From the NCBI GenBank assembly GCA_963580285.1, contig OY757015.1, forward strand, positions 148,302,082 through 148,366,081: DNA of 64,000 nucleotides, read 5' to 3'. This document shows, piece by piece, positions 1 through 11,068 of this stretch; position 1 is the first letter of the stretch; every line of letters starts with the position of its first letter. The stretch is from Lucinisca nassula (lineage: Eukaryota; Mollusca; Bivalvia; Lucinida; Lucinidae). Made by a program: the position numbers and the translations under genes. The notes under the pieces were generated by a model. The model saw only the letters and a list, made by a program, of their open reading frames with translations. It did not search any database and was not told the origin of the DNA.

Positions 1-373
1 CAGTAACGACAGACGAACTATTAGCTTATATTATTCTGGACCCCGAGTCGAATAAATTTTACGACAGTTCTAATACATTCTCTTAACAAGAGGTTACGGT
101 CAACATATTCTTAGTCTTTACACTGATTCTGAAATTTATCACAAACATTACTACATTAAAATATCATTCATAAATAAGGATTGAATTTTATTGATTTGCC
201 TAGTATCTTCAGGGGCAGTTATGTGATTTAATCAGTCCCTTCATATTTTCAAAATACATGTACTGAAACACCCATAATTTGCTATAAGTACAACAAAAAC
301 ATCGACATTGATGCCCAGGAAGAGTCACAATAAAAGATTACAGCCTGTCATTGACACCAAGAGGAAGGCTTAC
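1..373. other. unassigned AT-rich DNA
   Basis: No supported gene or recognisable repeat. Short ORFs here lack similarity to known domains and run into the MITE that follows. Confidence 0.4.
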
Positions 374-653
374 CATTACGCAAACACGCCTATACAAATA
401 TATCGCCACCTTTATCGCCGAAATAATGACAATTTTAAGATGAAAAATTGTGATATTTTTCTTATTTCTGCTCAAAATATAGATTGTTGGCACTCGTTAG
501 AACCGCCTCATCGAGGTGGTTCTAACGAGTACCCACAATCTATATTTTTGAGCAGAAATAAGAAAAATAAGGTTTACCCCTGTAAACCCCAGTTTTACTA
601 TATAAAAGTGGGATTCCAGGGGGTCAAAATTATATAGGCGTGTTTTCTTGATG
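374..653. mobile_element. hairpin MITE, family 1 (copy a)
   Basis: Terminal inverted repeats of about 20 bp (CATTACGCAAACACGCCTATA at the left, reverse complement with few changes at the right) enclose a central near-perfect hairpin. Its arms contain TCGTTAGAACCGCCTC and GAGGTGGTTCTAACGAG. Non-coding; no transposase. The 109-residue ORF crossing it is a by-product of the hairpin sequence. Confidence 0.75.
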
Positions 654-946
654 TAACAATGAGGAAAACACAGAAAGGAAAAAGTGAATCACAAACATCA
701 CAACAACTAGCTCTCTCTTCACCAAAAGAGGTGATCAGGGTGCAACAGGCACAATTAATGAAAATTAAAAAAATAATAATTAGAATTATAATAATACACG
801 ACCAGAAGCGCACACAACATGAAGAGTCCCGTCGGAAAATCCGACAAAGCTACATTTTAATAAAACACATTAGCACCTCCGCCTTAGCACGGCCAGTAGC
901 GAGGGCCAATCGGGAGTACCTGTTCAATCGATCATTTGTACTTCCG
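654..946. other. unassigned AT-rich DNA
   Basis: Spacer between two family-1 MITEs. No gene, RNA or repeat recognised. Confidence 0.35.
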
Positions 947-1209
947 TCACGAAAACACGCCTATATAATTCTGACCCCCTTGAATCCCACTTTTTGTATA
1001 GTCAAACTGGGGCTTATGTTTCTTATATCTGCTCTAAAATATAGATTGTGAGTACTGGTTAGAACCGCCTCGGCGAGGCGGTTCTCACGAGTACCCACAA
1101 TCTATATTTTGAGCAGAAATAAGAAAAATATCACCTTTTTTCATCTTAAAATTTTCATTTTTTCGGTGATAAAGGTTGCAATGTATTTCTATAGGCGTGT
1201 TTTCGTAAT
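947..1209. mobile_element. hairpin MITE, family 1 (copy b)
   Basis: Bounded by CACGAAAACACGCCTATA and its inverse TATAGGCGTGTTTTCGTAAT. The central palindrome at about 1033-1116 has the arms GTGAGTACTGGTTAGAACCG and its inverse. It lies in the opposite orientation to the copy at 374-653. Confidence 0.8.
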
Positions 1210-1317
1210 TCCAACACCTTTGTTTCAGATCTTGATTTAAACACTCCCGCTACCTCAGATTGTAAAGACCTAGTATATTGCTATCCAGCAGCTGGCTGTA
1301 TATTTATAAGGAATTAA

Positions 1318-1537
1318 CCCTTTTTGTACCAAATGGAATCTTCCTCCTTATATATAGCAGGAGTCCATTTCAAAATTTAGGGGTGTCAGGTTGGGTCTTC
1401 TTCGAAATTTATTTGGAAAATGACTGAATTTTAGCAAACAGTGGAGGCCCTGATCAGACGCCGCTTTCTGCTGCGTCTGATCTGGGTCTGCGCTGTTTGC
1501 CAGGGTACCCGTTTTGGGGTTTCTGGTACTAAATGGG
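1318..1537. mobile_element. piggyBac-type MITE with TTAA target duplication
   Basis: A 220-bp element flanked by TTAA at 1314-1317 and 1538-1541. Its ends are CCCTTTTTGTACCA and TGGTACTAAATGGG (inverted, 11 of 14 matching). The TTAA duplication plus CCC termini is the hallmark of piggyBac-superfamily non-autonomous elements. An internal palindrome (ATCAGACGCCGC / GCGTCTGAT) sits near 1452-1482. Related copies lie at 32210-32673 and 48931-49096. Confidence 0.6.
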
Positions 1538-1698
1538 TTAAAAAATAATTCCTGATTCTGGGATACGAAAAATAACTTCAAAATGACCGAAATACCTATT
1601 TCCACCTAAAATTGATTTTCAGTAAGCGTAGGGAAGTAAATGCCGCCGCCTTAAATGAATTCGATAATAGAATGTGTAAGCGAGAGTATGTTAAGCAT

Positions 1699-2440
1699 AA
1701 ATAAAATAGAACGGGAGGCAATGATCAGCCATCGATACAATCAGCCCACAGCTCCCATCAGAGACACCAAAGGGAAAGACACACAAACATGAAACAACAC
1801 ACCCTAATGGAAACGCCAACAGCGGAAAGCCAAAAGGACAGTTACTTCTCCACAAAATGGCCAATAGGCTATCCAAAATAAAGCTAAAATAGAAGTAGAG
1901 GCAATGATCAGGAATCGATACAATCAACCCATAGCTCCCATCAGAGACACCAAAGGGAAAGAAACACAAACATGCAACAACAGACCTAAGGGAAACACCA
2001 ACAGCGGAAAACCAAAAGGAGAGTTACTTTCCCACAAAATGGCCCACTGGCTATCCAAAGTAAAATAACACACGCGACACAAACACCTAAAGACATACCA
2101 TAACAAAAATAAATCGCTATAGAAGAACCGCCTTGGAACGGTCAGCGAAAACGAATTCCACTGGGGGGCTTAAATCGATTTTACGTGGCCACAATCCTCG
2201 CCCTTATTTCCATCGCGATTTAGACAAATAATTTGTTCAGTCCGCATGAAGGCCTCCTAACTCATCAGTGCAACATCTCCGTGGACTCAAATAATCAAAC
2301 AACTACAGAGATGAAACAACGGTGAGGACTCGACAGCAAGAAACCACTGAAATGCTGGAGCAAAAGAAAACCAACAGTTAGACTCCGATGGGCCCGACCA
2401 TCGATAGAGGATCAGGCATCAGCCAACATTATCTTGAATT
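1699..2440 (-). mobile_element. retroelement 3' tail, tandem partial copies
   Basis: Minus-strand sequence recurring at least ten times in this window. It reads through GGTCGGGCCCATCGG and GTAAAATCGATTTAAGCCC, then GGCGGTTCTTCTGTCGCGG, and ends near GATCATTGCCTTCACTTC. One nearly complete copy (about 1877-2440) is followed head-to-tail by a shorter one (1699-1870). The upstream edge continues directly from the reverse transcriptase relic at 2441-3430, so this is inferred to be that element's 3' region. Confidence 0.55.
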
Positions 2441-3430
2441 AGAACTCTATAATTCTCAATAAGCCTTTACACTGGAACCGTCATAGAATCTGAGGCCTGG
2501 TCAACCGGCGTGCAATTAAAGAGGGAAGCAAAGGTGTCAACCGTGATTGGGTTAACTACCATGCATGCAGTATGTCGTATAACATTTATGTTGTACCCAA
2601 TCTTTTTATATCGAAGAATGATTTTACGAAATTGGGTGCTGAAGTCATTGCGGTTATAATTTTTTTCTGAATTTGTATACTAAGTCACCATAAAATTCGG
2701 GTTCCGATAGACCTTTTGCAGAAGAGACTTAAGTCCAATGTTGAATTTTGAAATTAAATCAGAATGACGTCTATAAAATTTTGAAAAGGCTTTGCGTAGT
2801 TTATGGTACCGTTAACCCTGATTAAAAAGTTTAGTCGTTAAAACTTTATTACGAGTGTTAAAGTCAGTTACATGACTACACACTCTGGCATATCGAATTA
2901 ATTGTGAAATATAAACGCCATAAGATAGCGCACGAGGAACATCACCATCCAAAAAAGGAAAATTTACAATCTCAAAATCAAATCATCGCGTTTATCATAA
3001 ATTTTGCACGAAACAACCCATCTACAATAGATAGGTGTAAATCCAAAAACAGGGCCTCGGTATCAGAAGAATTTGCTTTATTTAACTGAAGCAAGCTCTG
3101 GGGGGTAAATTTAACTGATCAAACCATCGAAATAGGTATTATCACTATTTAATAAATCATCCAAGTATCTAGAAGTGGAGCTAAAAGCTTCAATGATTTC
3201 AGATTCGTTTTCAGCAGAAAGGGACATCATGAAGTCTCTCTCATAACAAAACAAAAACAAATCAGCCACGAGTGGTGCACAATTTGTACCCATCGGAATA
3301 CCCACAACTTGTCTAAATAACTTAGTACCAAATCTTATGTAAATATTGTCAAGTAGAAAGGTGAGAGCTTCACACACTTTCTGACATGACCATAAAGTAT
3401 ACTTTTTCTAGGCTGCCTTTGGAAACAAAG
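2441..3430 (-). pseudogene. reverse transcriptase relic (Penelope-like), copy 1
   Basis: The best-preserved part is an 88-residue frame at 3111-3377. It shows CEALTFLLDNIYIRFG, then GIPMGTNCAPLVADLFLFCY (RT motif region with IPMG) and YLDDL (catalytic YxDD-type box). Further minus-strand frames, broken by stops, continue the same protein with YDKRDDFDFEIVNFPF, SYGVYISQLIRYARV and HKLRKAFSKFYRR down to about 2560. The IPMG and YLDDL motifs fit Penelope-like retroelement RTs. No GIY-YIG endonuclease was seen. Stops and frameshifts make it non-functional. A second copy on the plus strand lies at 5050-7540. Confidence 0.7.
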
Positions 3431-3564
3431 AACACATAAAAGAAAGAAAATCGGAGACTCGATTTTATTGAGTCTCTTCATACAAAGCAATTTAGTTTGC
3501 AAGGCTGCATGCCTTCTAGCACCGGCTTAAGCGATATTCGATTTTCTATGTAACCAGAATAGGC

Positions 3565-3765
3565 TTAATGTTTGTTTGTTTGTACTTGAGTTTAACGGCC
3601 CAGTCAACAATATTTAGGTTATTTTTGAGCCGGTCAATTTGCCTATCCACACATTACCTGGGCAGGCTTATACGTAAGCACATTCTTTCGCCAGAAACTG
3701 ACAACCCGCGTCCTCTTGATCACCAGTCAGACACGCATTCGAATGACCTACCAAGGCTTCAAATT
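3565..3765 (-). mobile_element. tRNA-derived SINE, family Q (degenerate)
   Basis: Minus-strand SINE with a decayed tRNA-like head (about 3705-3765) and the 3' tail GGCCGTTAAACTCAAGT. Compared with the copy at 4398-4713 it lacks about 100 bp of body between the tail region and the tRNA-like head. Confidence 0.5.
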
Positions 3766-3990
3766 GGCTCCATGATCCCAAAAGAAAAGAAAATATAATC
3801 TGCACTATAATGAAGTACGGGGAGCCCAATGAAAATGGAAACTTAGCATTTTGAAACAAGATAACAAACGCATTCTTTCTTTTCTCAAAACACTAATTCA
3901 TTGTCTCCTAAACCAAAGGCGTCTTTACGTCACCTTAGACTAGGTATTCAAGAATTTCATAGGAAGTATGTTTTGGCTCGGGCTAACAAG

Positions 3991-4287
3991 GCCGCAGGGG
4001 CTTGAAGAAATATATGGGCTGCATGATGCTTCCACGCAGAGCTGAATCCGGCCCGCACACTAGTACTGGTAAACCGCTTAGAGTATCTAAGCCTGTCCAG
4101 GAACCGCGGTGCGAGGCGGACCGTCCATGCTTACAAACCCTATTGGTTTCATGGGGCGACAGGGCTTGAGATGTCATTTCATCTCAATGTCGGGTAAAAG
4201 TCCCACAAAATTGGAAGCAACGTCTCCAAAATGACCTTTACAGTGTTGACGGGGACGTTAAACCTTAAATCGAACAAACAAACAAAA
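3991..4287 (+). mobile_element. SINE-like repeat, family V
   Basis: About 297 bp, from GGGGCTTGAAGAAATATATG to a 3' end GGGGACGTTAAACCTTAAAT followed by an AAAC-rich tail. This is the most abundant repeat in the window (more than 25 copies, both strands). The peptide-like ORFs across it recur only because the repeat recurs. Confidence 0.75.
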
Positions 4288-4397
4288 ACTTACAAGGCCG
4301 CAAACAATGTTGTCGTTTTACGGCTCCTCTGTTACCAGTCTTCAGCAAGAACTTGGTGGTACAAAGGCCTATGAATTTCAGCCTTTGTTTGAAGTTT

Positions 4398-4713
4398 TTT
4401 TGTTTTGTTAGTTTGCATTGAAGTTTAACGGCCCAGTCAACACCATTTTAGGTAATATTTGAGCCGGTCAATTTACCTATCCACACTTTTCCTGGTCAGG
4501 CTTTTTCGTAAGCGGTTAACCAGTACAATGCACACTCTTTTGCCAGAAACTGACAACTGTCCTTCTTGAATCAGCGGAAGGGAAAGAATGACCGTTGAAA
4601 AGATTTCATGATCAATCTAAACGAAAGAATATTGCCGACCCCGGCAGGTATCGAACCCGCGTCCTCCTGATCATCAGTCATACGCGCATCTGACTGAGCT
4701 ACCGAGACCCGCT
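4398..4713 (-). mobile_element. tRNA-derived SINE, family Q
   Basis: The reverse complement has a tRNA-like 5' head with a box A (GGTAGCTCAGTCAGATGCG) and a box B (GGGTTCGATACCTGCC) about 40 bp apart. A non-tRNA body follows, ending in GGCCGTTAAACTTCAATG and a T/A-rich tail. The tRNA-like part (about 4640-4713) has no intact acceptor stem or 3' end, so it is a SINE rather than a tRNA gene. Confidence 0.7.
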
Positions 4714-5049
4714 AGAGATCTGCGGTCAACGGTCATACCTATCATTCAGCCATTTGTTGTATGTGTTAAAGAAGGTAAAATAGACTTCCTATGCTAAATT
4801 GGATACCTAAACTTAACAAAATACCATGCAAAGCACAGTTTATTTCAAATTCAAGTTCGTATACAACTTCTGAACTATATTAATTACTACCTTCGTGTCT
4901 CAATGATCGAATGAGGTATTGAAAGGTTCGTATTTTCAGTCTGTCTACGTATGTGTTCTCCATGCTTTACACTACACTACCTCATAATCTTAAAAAAGAA
5001 AACCTTAACGGTTTAATTGAATGGACCTTTCATACAAAAGATTCCCTCT
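4714..5049. other. unassigned AT-rich DNA
   Basis: No gene or repeat recognised between the tRNA-derived SINE and the second reverse transcriptase relic. Confidence 0.35.
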
Positions 5050-5397
5050 GTCTTGCAGGTAGTATACCAAACGTTCACTGCTGAAGAGCATAAAAATTAT
5101 GCCTCACGGTCATGTCAGAAACTTCAAAGGTTGTGAAGCCCTCACCTTTCTACGTAAACATATTTATATAAGATTGGATACTAAGTTTTGCAAACAAATG
5201 GTGTGAATTCCGAGGAGTACGATTTGTGCATGCCTTGTGACTGATTTGTTCCTGTTCTGTTATGAGAGAGACTTCATGAGGTCCCTCTCGGTCGAGAAAC
5301 AATATGAAGTCATTGATATTTTAGCTCGACGTCTACATATTTGGATAATTTATCAAATATTGACAATACCTACTTCACTGTAATAACTACAATACTT

Positions 5398-5675
5398 TTC
5401 TCTGACTGTTCCAAGGCGGTTCTTCTGTCGCGGTTTATTTTTGTTATAGTTCGTCTTTGAATGTGTGTATCGTTTATATCTTTTTGTTTTTGGATAGCCC
5501 GTTGGCCATTTAGTGGGAAGGTAACTGTCTTTTTGGCTTTTCGCTATTCATATTTCCATTAAAATCTAGACATTTTAATTAAATGATTATTTCCCTTTCG
5601 TGTCTCTGATCGGAGGTGTGGGTGAATTGTATCGATTCCTGACCATTACCTTCGCTTGTATTTCGACAGTTTGAT
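5398..5675 (+). mobile_element. retroelement 3' tail inserted in RT copy 2
   Basis: Copy of the tail family (AAGGCGGTTCTTCTGTCGCGG through a CCTTCGCTTGTATT end). It lies between RT-derived segments that are contiguous in copy 1. Confidence 0.6.
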
Positions 5676-5966
5676 CATTACTTTTTACCCTTCAGAACTG
5701 CTTTAAAAGCAAATTCTCCCAATGCTGAAGACCCCTTTCGGATTTACATTTTTCTAGTTTAGGTGGTTTATTTCATGCAAAATTTATATACAAAGAAACG
5801 CGACGATTTTAATTTGGAGATTGTGCGTTTTGCTTTGTGGATGGTGATGTTCCTCGTGCATGATCTGTCCAAATTAATTTGGTTTCCCAGAGTGACTAGT
5901 CATGTAACTGACTTTAGCACTCGTAATAGATTTTTAACTGCTTAACTTCTCAATCAGGGTTGTAGT

Positions 5967-7360
5967 TTTTGCTGACCGTTCCATTGCAGTTCTTCCGTCG
6001 TAGTTTATTATCTAAGATCATTTGTCTTTGTGTGTATGTATTGCTTATATCTTTTTATACACCCGTTTGAAAAACGGTCGTATTATGTTATGTCCCCCGG
6101 CGTCCGTCCGTCCGTCTGTGAACTTTTCGTTTCCGGATGACTCCCCCTACAGTTTGCATCCCAGCAAGCTGAAACTGCATACATAGTTAGAACATGATGT
6201 TGGGTAGCGCATATTCTTTCGAGGTAATGGTCCACCAAATAATAATAGAGTTATGCCCCTTTGAAATGTTTTGTAAACCTTTAGTTTGCATCCGATCAAG
6301 CTGAAACTTCATACATAGTTAGACCATGATGTGGGGCAGCGCATATTATTTCGATTTTAATATCCACCAAATATTAATAGAGTTATGCCCCTTTGATTTT
6401 TTTTGTGAACGTTTCGTTTCTGGATGTCTCCTCCTATATTTTACATCCGATTTAGCTGAAACTTCATGTATAATTAGACCATGATGTGGGGCAGCGCATA
6501 TTGTTTCAAGGTTATGGTCCACCAAATGATAATAGAGTTATGCCCCTTTGAAAAATGCTGTAAACATTTTGTTTCCGGATAACTTCTCCTACATTTTAGA
6601 TCCAATGATGTTGAAACTTTAAATACAGTAAGACCATGATATGGAACAGGGTATATTATTTTGAGGTTACGGTCCGCCAAATATTACCAGAGGTATACCC
6701 CTTTCTCAGATTTTTCTAAACATGCCGTTTCCGGATAACTTCTCTTACATTTTACAGCTGATGAATCTGAAACTTTACATGTAGTAAGACCATGATGTGG
6801 AACAATGCATATTATTTTGAGGTTACAGTCCGCCAAATATTACCAGAGTTATCCCCCTTTCACATATTTTTCTAAACATATTTTGTTTCTACTATGATGT
6901 AGAGCAGCGCATGTTATTTCAAGGTTACAGTCCAGCACTTTTTACCAGAGTTGTAGCTGTATTATTTTGAGGTTATGGTCCACCAAATATTACCAACCAT
7001 GAAAATTTGTTGGAGACAGATAGATTGGGCCATTGCGGGTTATTATAGTGCCAGGTAAGAATATGTGGAACACATATTGTTCCTTGGTTACATTTCACAA
7101 ACCCAAACTTGTAAAAAAGTCACAATATATAAGCTCATCTTACTAATTGCCACGTGCGTATAATGCCCCGCTTGCGGAGCTCTTGTTTTATTTTGGATAG
7201 CCATTGGCCATTTTGCGGGAATGTAACTACAAATGTATCCTTTCGGCTATCCTCTAGTGTTTTCATTAGGGTTTAGTTATTTCATTCCTTTGGTGTCTCT
7301 AGTCGGAGGTTTGAAGTAATTGTATCGATTCCTGATCATTGCCTTCACTTTTATTTTTAT
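5967..7360 (+). mobile_element. retroelement 3' tail split by a tandem-repeat element
   Basis: The tail family begins with GCTGACCGTTCC at about 5970 and stops at about 6056. It resumes with TTTTGGATAGCCATTGGCC at about 7190 and ends at GCCTTCACTTTTATTT (about 7360). The 1.1 kb between is the element at 6057-7194. Confidence 0.65.
6057..7194 (+). mobile_element. pearl/Helitron-like non-autonomous element 1
   Basis: The 5' end has a short hairpin (CCCGTTTGAAAAACGGT) and then a GTCC microsatellite (CGTCCGTCCGTCCGTCTG, about 6101-6118). About six degenerate tandem units of roughly 150 bp follow (each with ACCATGATGTGGGGCAGCGC), then a 3' hairpin CCGCTTGCGG followed by AGCTCTTGTTT. No ORF. The architecture matches bivalve pearl/HINE elements. 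Inserted in an older retroelement tail. Confidence 0.65.
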
Positions 7361-7548
7361 AGATATCATAAACTTCGCAAAAGTTATTTCTAAGTTTTGT
7401 ATTCAATTTAGTAAACTCATACTTCGATATGAAACATAAACACAACATAAATGTTATACGACAGATTGCATGCATGGAAGTTATTCCAATCACGTTTGAT
7501 AACTTTGCTATCTTCTTTATTTGCAAGCTGCTTTATCCTAAAGACTTA

Positions 7549-7740
7549 AAAAGTTTTGCATTTTCGTAATGTGGGTTGGTGCCTGGCGGTTTGTTTCTTG
7601 TCGGGCCCACTGAAGTCCAACTGTTGGTTTTCTTTTGCTGCAGCATTTCAGTTACTTTATGCTGTCGAGTCCTCATCGTTGTTTCATATTTTATTCGTTG
7701 ATTTTTTGGGGAGATGTTGCACTGGATTCCTCATGAAAAC
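7549..7740 (+). mobile_element. start of retroelement 3' tail after RT copy 2
   Basis: The 5' portion of the tail family (GGTTGGTGCCTGGCGG, TCGGGCCCACTGAAGTC, GGGAGATGTTGCACTGG). It directly follows the C-terminal RT remnant, the same order as in copy 1 on the opposite strand. This supports the tail and RT being parts of one element. Confidence 0.5.
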
Positions 7741-7892
7741 ATTCCTATGCACATGTACCTAGGTTAGCCTGCGCAGTCTGATCATGGTCTTCGATTTTCG
7801 TAATATAGATGTTCGTTGAAACCAAAATACCTTCACAGTTAGAGAAGACTGTTTTTAGACTTGCAGACCAGCCAACCGTAAAGATTTTTTCT

Positions 7893-8340
7893 CCGTAGAA
7901 AAAATGGAAGTGGAAGTAATGATCAGGAATCGATAAATCAACCCACAGCTCCCATCAGAGACACCAAAGGTAAAGACGCACAAACATGAAACAACAGACC
8001 CTAATGGAAACACCAACAGCGGAAAGCCAAAAGGACATTTACTTTCCCACAAAATGGCCAATAGGATATCCAAAATAAAATAAGCGACTCAAACACCCAA
8101 AGACAAACCACAACAAAAATAAACCGCGACAGAAGAACCGCCTTGGAACGGTCAGCGGAAACAAATTCCATTGGGGGGGGGGGGGGGGGGGGCTTAAATC
8201 GATTTTACGTGGCCACAATCCTCGCTCTTACTTCCGTCACGATTTAGACAAATAATTTGTTCAGTCCGCATGAAGGTCTCGTAACTCACCAGTGCAACAT
8301 CTCCGTGAACACAAATAATCAATCAAAAATAAAGGCAGTT
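7893..8340 (-). mobile_element. retroelement 3' tail
   Basis: Minus-strand copy, about 450 bp. It contains an expanded G20 run at 8173-8192 where other copies have only a short C/G run. Confidence 0.6.
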
Positions 8341-9358
8341 TGTTTTTTCTTATCCTATATGTTAAAGCATGCAAAATTTCTCAGTGAAACGCCTTAAAAT
8401 TTCTCAAAAAAATCGCTTTTTGTCGGAGAAGGAGTAAATATAACAGTTGAAGCTGTTCACGGTGTTTGTCGGCGAAAATGTGCTGCAATATCAGGTATAA
8501 ACATTTCTCGTGCAATCAAATTTCGTACAATTTGAGAGCATGAATCTTGAAGCATCATGGTGAAACGCTTGTTTACTTTTTATGTCTTTGTCCTAAGAGA
8601 GACAACTAACGATCGAGATATAGATCGTAACTTAGCGATTTACAACGCATGACATAAACTGAAAGCAAATGAGGTCAGTTTTATTTACAGACAAGAAGGG
8701 AAAGAGAATGCAGTCATCTTGCACAAATATTACTTGTGACTGTAGGGTGGACTGAGTCATGATTTGCCTCCATGTGCGGGCGGTCTGATTAGCGTCTTCG
8801 CTTTCTGCAAAATGAAACCTTGTGAATGGAAAAGCGAGGGCTCGCGTGACCTTTCAGCACTCGGCAAAAATAACAACAACACAATAATACTTGTGCGACC
8901 AGCGAAGACACCGAACAGCCTATGCAACTGTGATATTTAAACAGTCTGTTCTAGTCGCATTAATTTTCTGTTACATTAACTTTCCCCATCTTTCTTTCCG
9001 TTGGTATTTGAAATGCAAGCAATCGGACAAATAGGACAAATTTTCACCGAGAATCTCTGCGATTTTTCTCGGCACTTTCAGAAGACATTTCCGCGAGATA
9101 TTACTCGTTCATATATTTTTTGCTTGTTGTTTTCCGGCAAAAGTAACAAATGTTTCGTTTGATCGCAGCCACACCACATTCCACCACCACCTCTACTAAG
9201 CGAGACGCCAAGTCCTGCAACGGTAGTTCGGTTTGTTTTTCTTCAGGCACTTTTTCGCAAACCTCGGCTCGAAAAATCTGAATGTTCTTAAAGACCCTAA
9301 TACAGAACAAAATCAACAAAAATAAACAACAATACCACATCCACCAACATGACGAAAC
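8341..9358. other. unassigned unique-looking DNA
   Basis: About 1 kb without supported ORF, RNA or recognised repeat. The 113-residue minus ORF starting at 9442 begins in the adjacent MITE and has no recognisable domain, so it was not called. Confidence 0.35.
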
Positions 9359-9637
9359 CATCACGTGAACAAGTCCGTGAAATGAAGACCCCCCTAAACC
9401 CCACTTTATATAGAGAAAACTGGGGTTTAAGGGGGTATACATGATTTTTCTTATTTCTACTCCAAGACATAGGTTGTGGGTACTCGTTAGAACCGCCTCA
9501 ATGAGGCGGTTCTAACGAGCACCCACAACCTATGTTTTGAGCATTTATAAGAAAAATATCATGGATTTTCATCAGAAAAATAGCCATTTTGGAGATGTGA
9601 AAAATGCACTATATCGTACGGGTGAGTTATCGTAATG
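9359..9637. mobile_element. hairpin MITE, family 2 (copy a)
   Basis: The left end CATCACGTGAACAAGTCC and right end GAGTTATCGTAATG flank a central palindrome at about 9461-9538. Its arms are GGTTGTGGGTACTCGTTAG and its inverse, with loop CAAT. It shares the hairpin core and the CCCCACTTTATATAG block with family 1 but has different terminal sequences. Confidence 0.75.
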
Positions 9638-9647
9638 CGTCCAAAAC

Positions 9648-9733
9648 CACCACAACAGTCATCACCACAGCAACACCATAGCCACCACCACCACCACCAC
9701 ACGATCACCACACTACCACGACCACCACAACAT
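9648..9733. repeat. CAC/ACC-rich low-complexity tract
   Basis: Imperfect ACC/CAC trinucleotide run, including six consecutive CAC-type triplets near 9690. Confidence 0.7.
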
Positions 9734-9983
9734 TACTCTCTAGAACAAGTTCATATCTGATTGGGGTTGCTATCGCTGTCCGTCTAATGTAGCTCGTTGT
9801 TACACCCCGTTCACTAAACAGCAAATTTACAATACCGGAAAGCAGTCCTGGAATCGATTAAAGCTTAAACCTAATTGCAGTCAGTGTCATTTTTTCCCAC
9901 CTCCCGGAGCCCGAGCAAATGGAGGACAGTGATTACAACCCCGTAAGATATGAACTCAGTACTAGAGGGTTGTTTGATTGTGT

Positions 9984-10215
9984 AAAGAGGTTTTACGTTC
10001 CCGTCAACACTATTTAGGACATTTTTGAGACATTGTTTCCGATTTTGTGGGACTTATCCGACATAGAGATGCAATGGCAACTCAAGCCAGACCACTCAAA
10101 GAAACCACTAAGGTTTAAGGAACGATCAACTTGTACCACTTTTCCTGGACAGACTAACACCTCAGTGGTGTACAAGTATTCAGATTCGGTCGGTATCAAC
10201 TCATCCGGTTATCGA
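9984..10215 (-). mobile_element. SINE-like repeat, family V (old copy)
   Basis: Degenerate minus-strand copy. It retains the reverse of GTTGACGGGGACGTTAAAC (with changes), GTGGGACTTATCCGACAT and the AAGAAACCACTAAGG region. Confidence 0.5.
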
Positions 10216-10280
10216 TGCAGGCTAACTTGGCATGTTGCTTCATCGCTGTTTACCGTTTCCAGTCCGGCATTTTTTTCGAT

Positions 10281-10632
10281 TGAGGGTTCATGTCCCCTTC
10301 AACACTAATTGGGGCATTTTGGAGACGTTGCTTTCAATTAGATGGGACATTTACCCGGCAGTGATATGAAAGGACATCTCAAGCCCTGCCGCTCAGTGAA
10401 ACCAAAAGGGCTTATATGCACTGGACACCACTCACACCATTTTGTCTGAGCAGGCTTATCCCTAGTGATATTGTTGGAAGGTATTTGGGATCTGACTGTA
10501 CCAGTTCCTGATCGTTTCTCTTCAATTTCAGCCCTTCTAAGAGGTTTACAGGTAATAGTGTGCGGTCATTTTCTGTTTTGCGTGGAAATACCATGCAGTC
10601 CAATCTATTTCTCCAAGGCCGGCGGGCGAGGC
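10281..10632 (-). mobile_element. SINE-like repeat, family V (old copy)
   Basis: A second degenerate minus-strand copy next to the previous one. It is nearly full length, from GTTCATGTCCCCTTCAACAC to the 5' end region CAATCTATTTCTCCAAGGCC. Confidence 0.55.
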
Positions 10633-11068
10633 AACTTCTAGTCTTGGTGTTGCCGGGATCTATTGGCATGTCGAAACCATCGTCGTTTTAGCTGGACGAC
10701 ACGCCTGATATACAGATCACAGGATCTTTATATTTGCGGCTTTAGTAGATTTGAGATGGCTGCGTTCTTTGATTGTGGCCTTTCCTGAGTGACCTGTTCT
10801 TACTAGTTTACCTGCCTGATGACATCTTACTAAGAAGGGGAAAACAATATTATATGGCAAGAAATATAGGTTCGATAGAAGTGATTTATTTCAAACAGCA
10901 AAAGAGTTTACATCATGTCCCAGATCCTAAAATGGTATCATATGCCCGTTTTGTTTACAGTCATAACTCCGTGTTTCGACTTCTTTCCCAAGTGATATTG
11001 CGTGAAGGATTGGGAATCTGATTGTATCAATTTCTGAACGTTTCCCTTTTTAGTTTACAAAACACTAA
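10633..11068. other. unassigned AT-rich DNA
   Basis: No gene or repeat recognised. Short ORFs only. Confidence 0.35.

Larger units (their letters stand above)
5050..7540 (+). pseudogene. reverse transcriptase relic, copy 2 (nested insertions)
   Basis: Plus-strand homologue of 2441-3430. About 5100-5385 still reads CEALTF, then DLFLFCYERDFM, with stops inside the IPMG region. About 5690-5965 contains KKRDDFNLEIVRFAL and TSHVTDFSTRNRFLTA. About 7365-7540 matches the C-terminal part (AACATAAATGTTATACGACA is shared with copy 1). The gaps are explained by insertions at 5398-5675 and 5967-7360, so three separated blocks form one original element. Clearly dead. Confidence 0.65.

Noticed and set aside
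4640..4713. Possible tRNA gene (minus strand)
   Set aside because: Box A and B are present, but the acceptor stem does not close and the sequence continues into a SINE body repeated elsewhere. The same reasoning applies at 33870-33978, 57967 and 58375.
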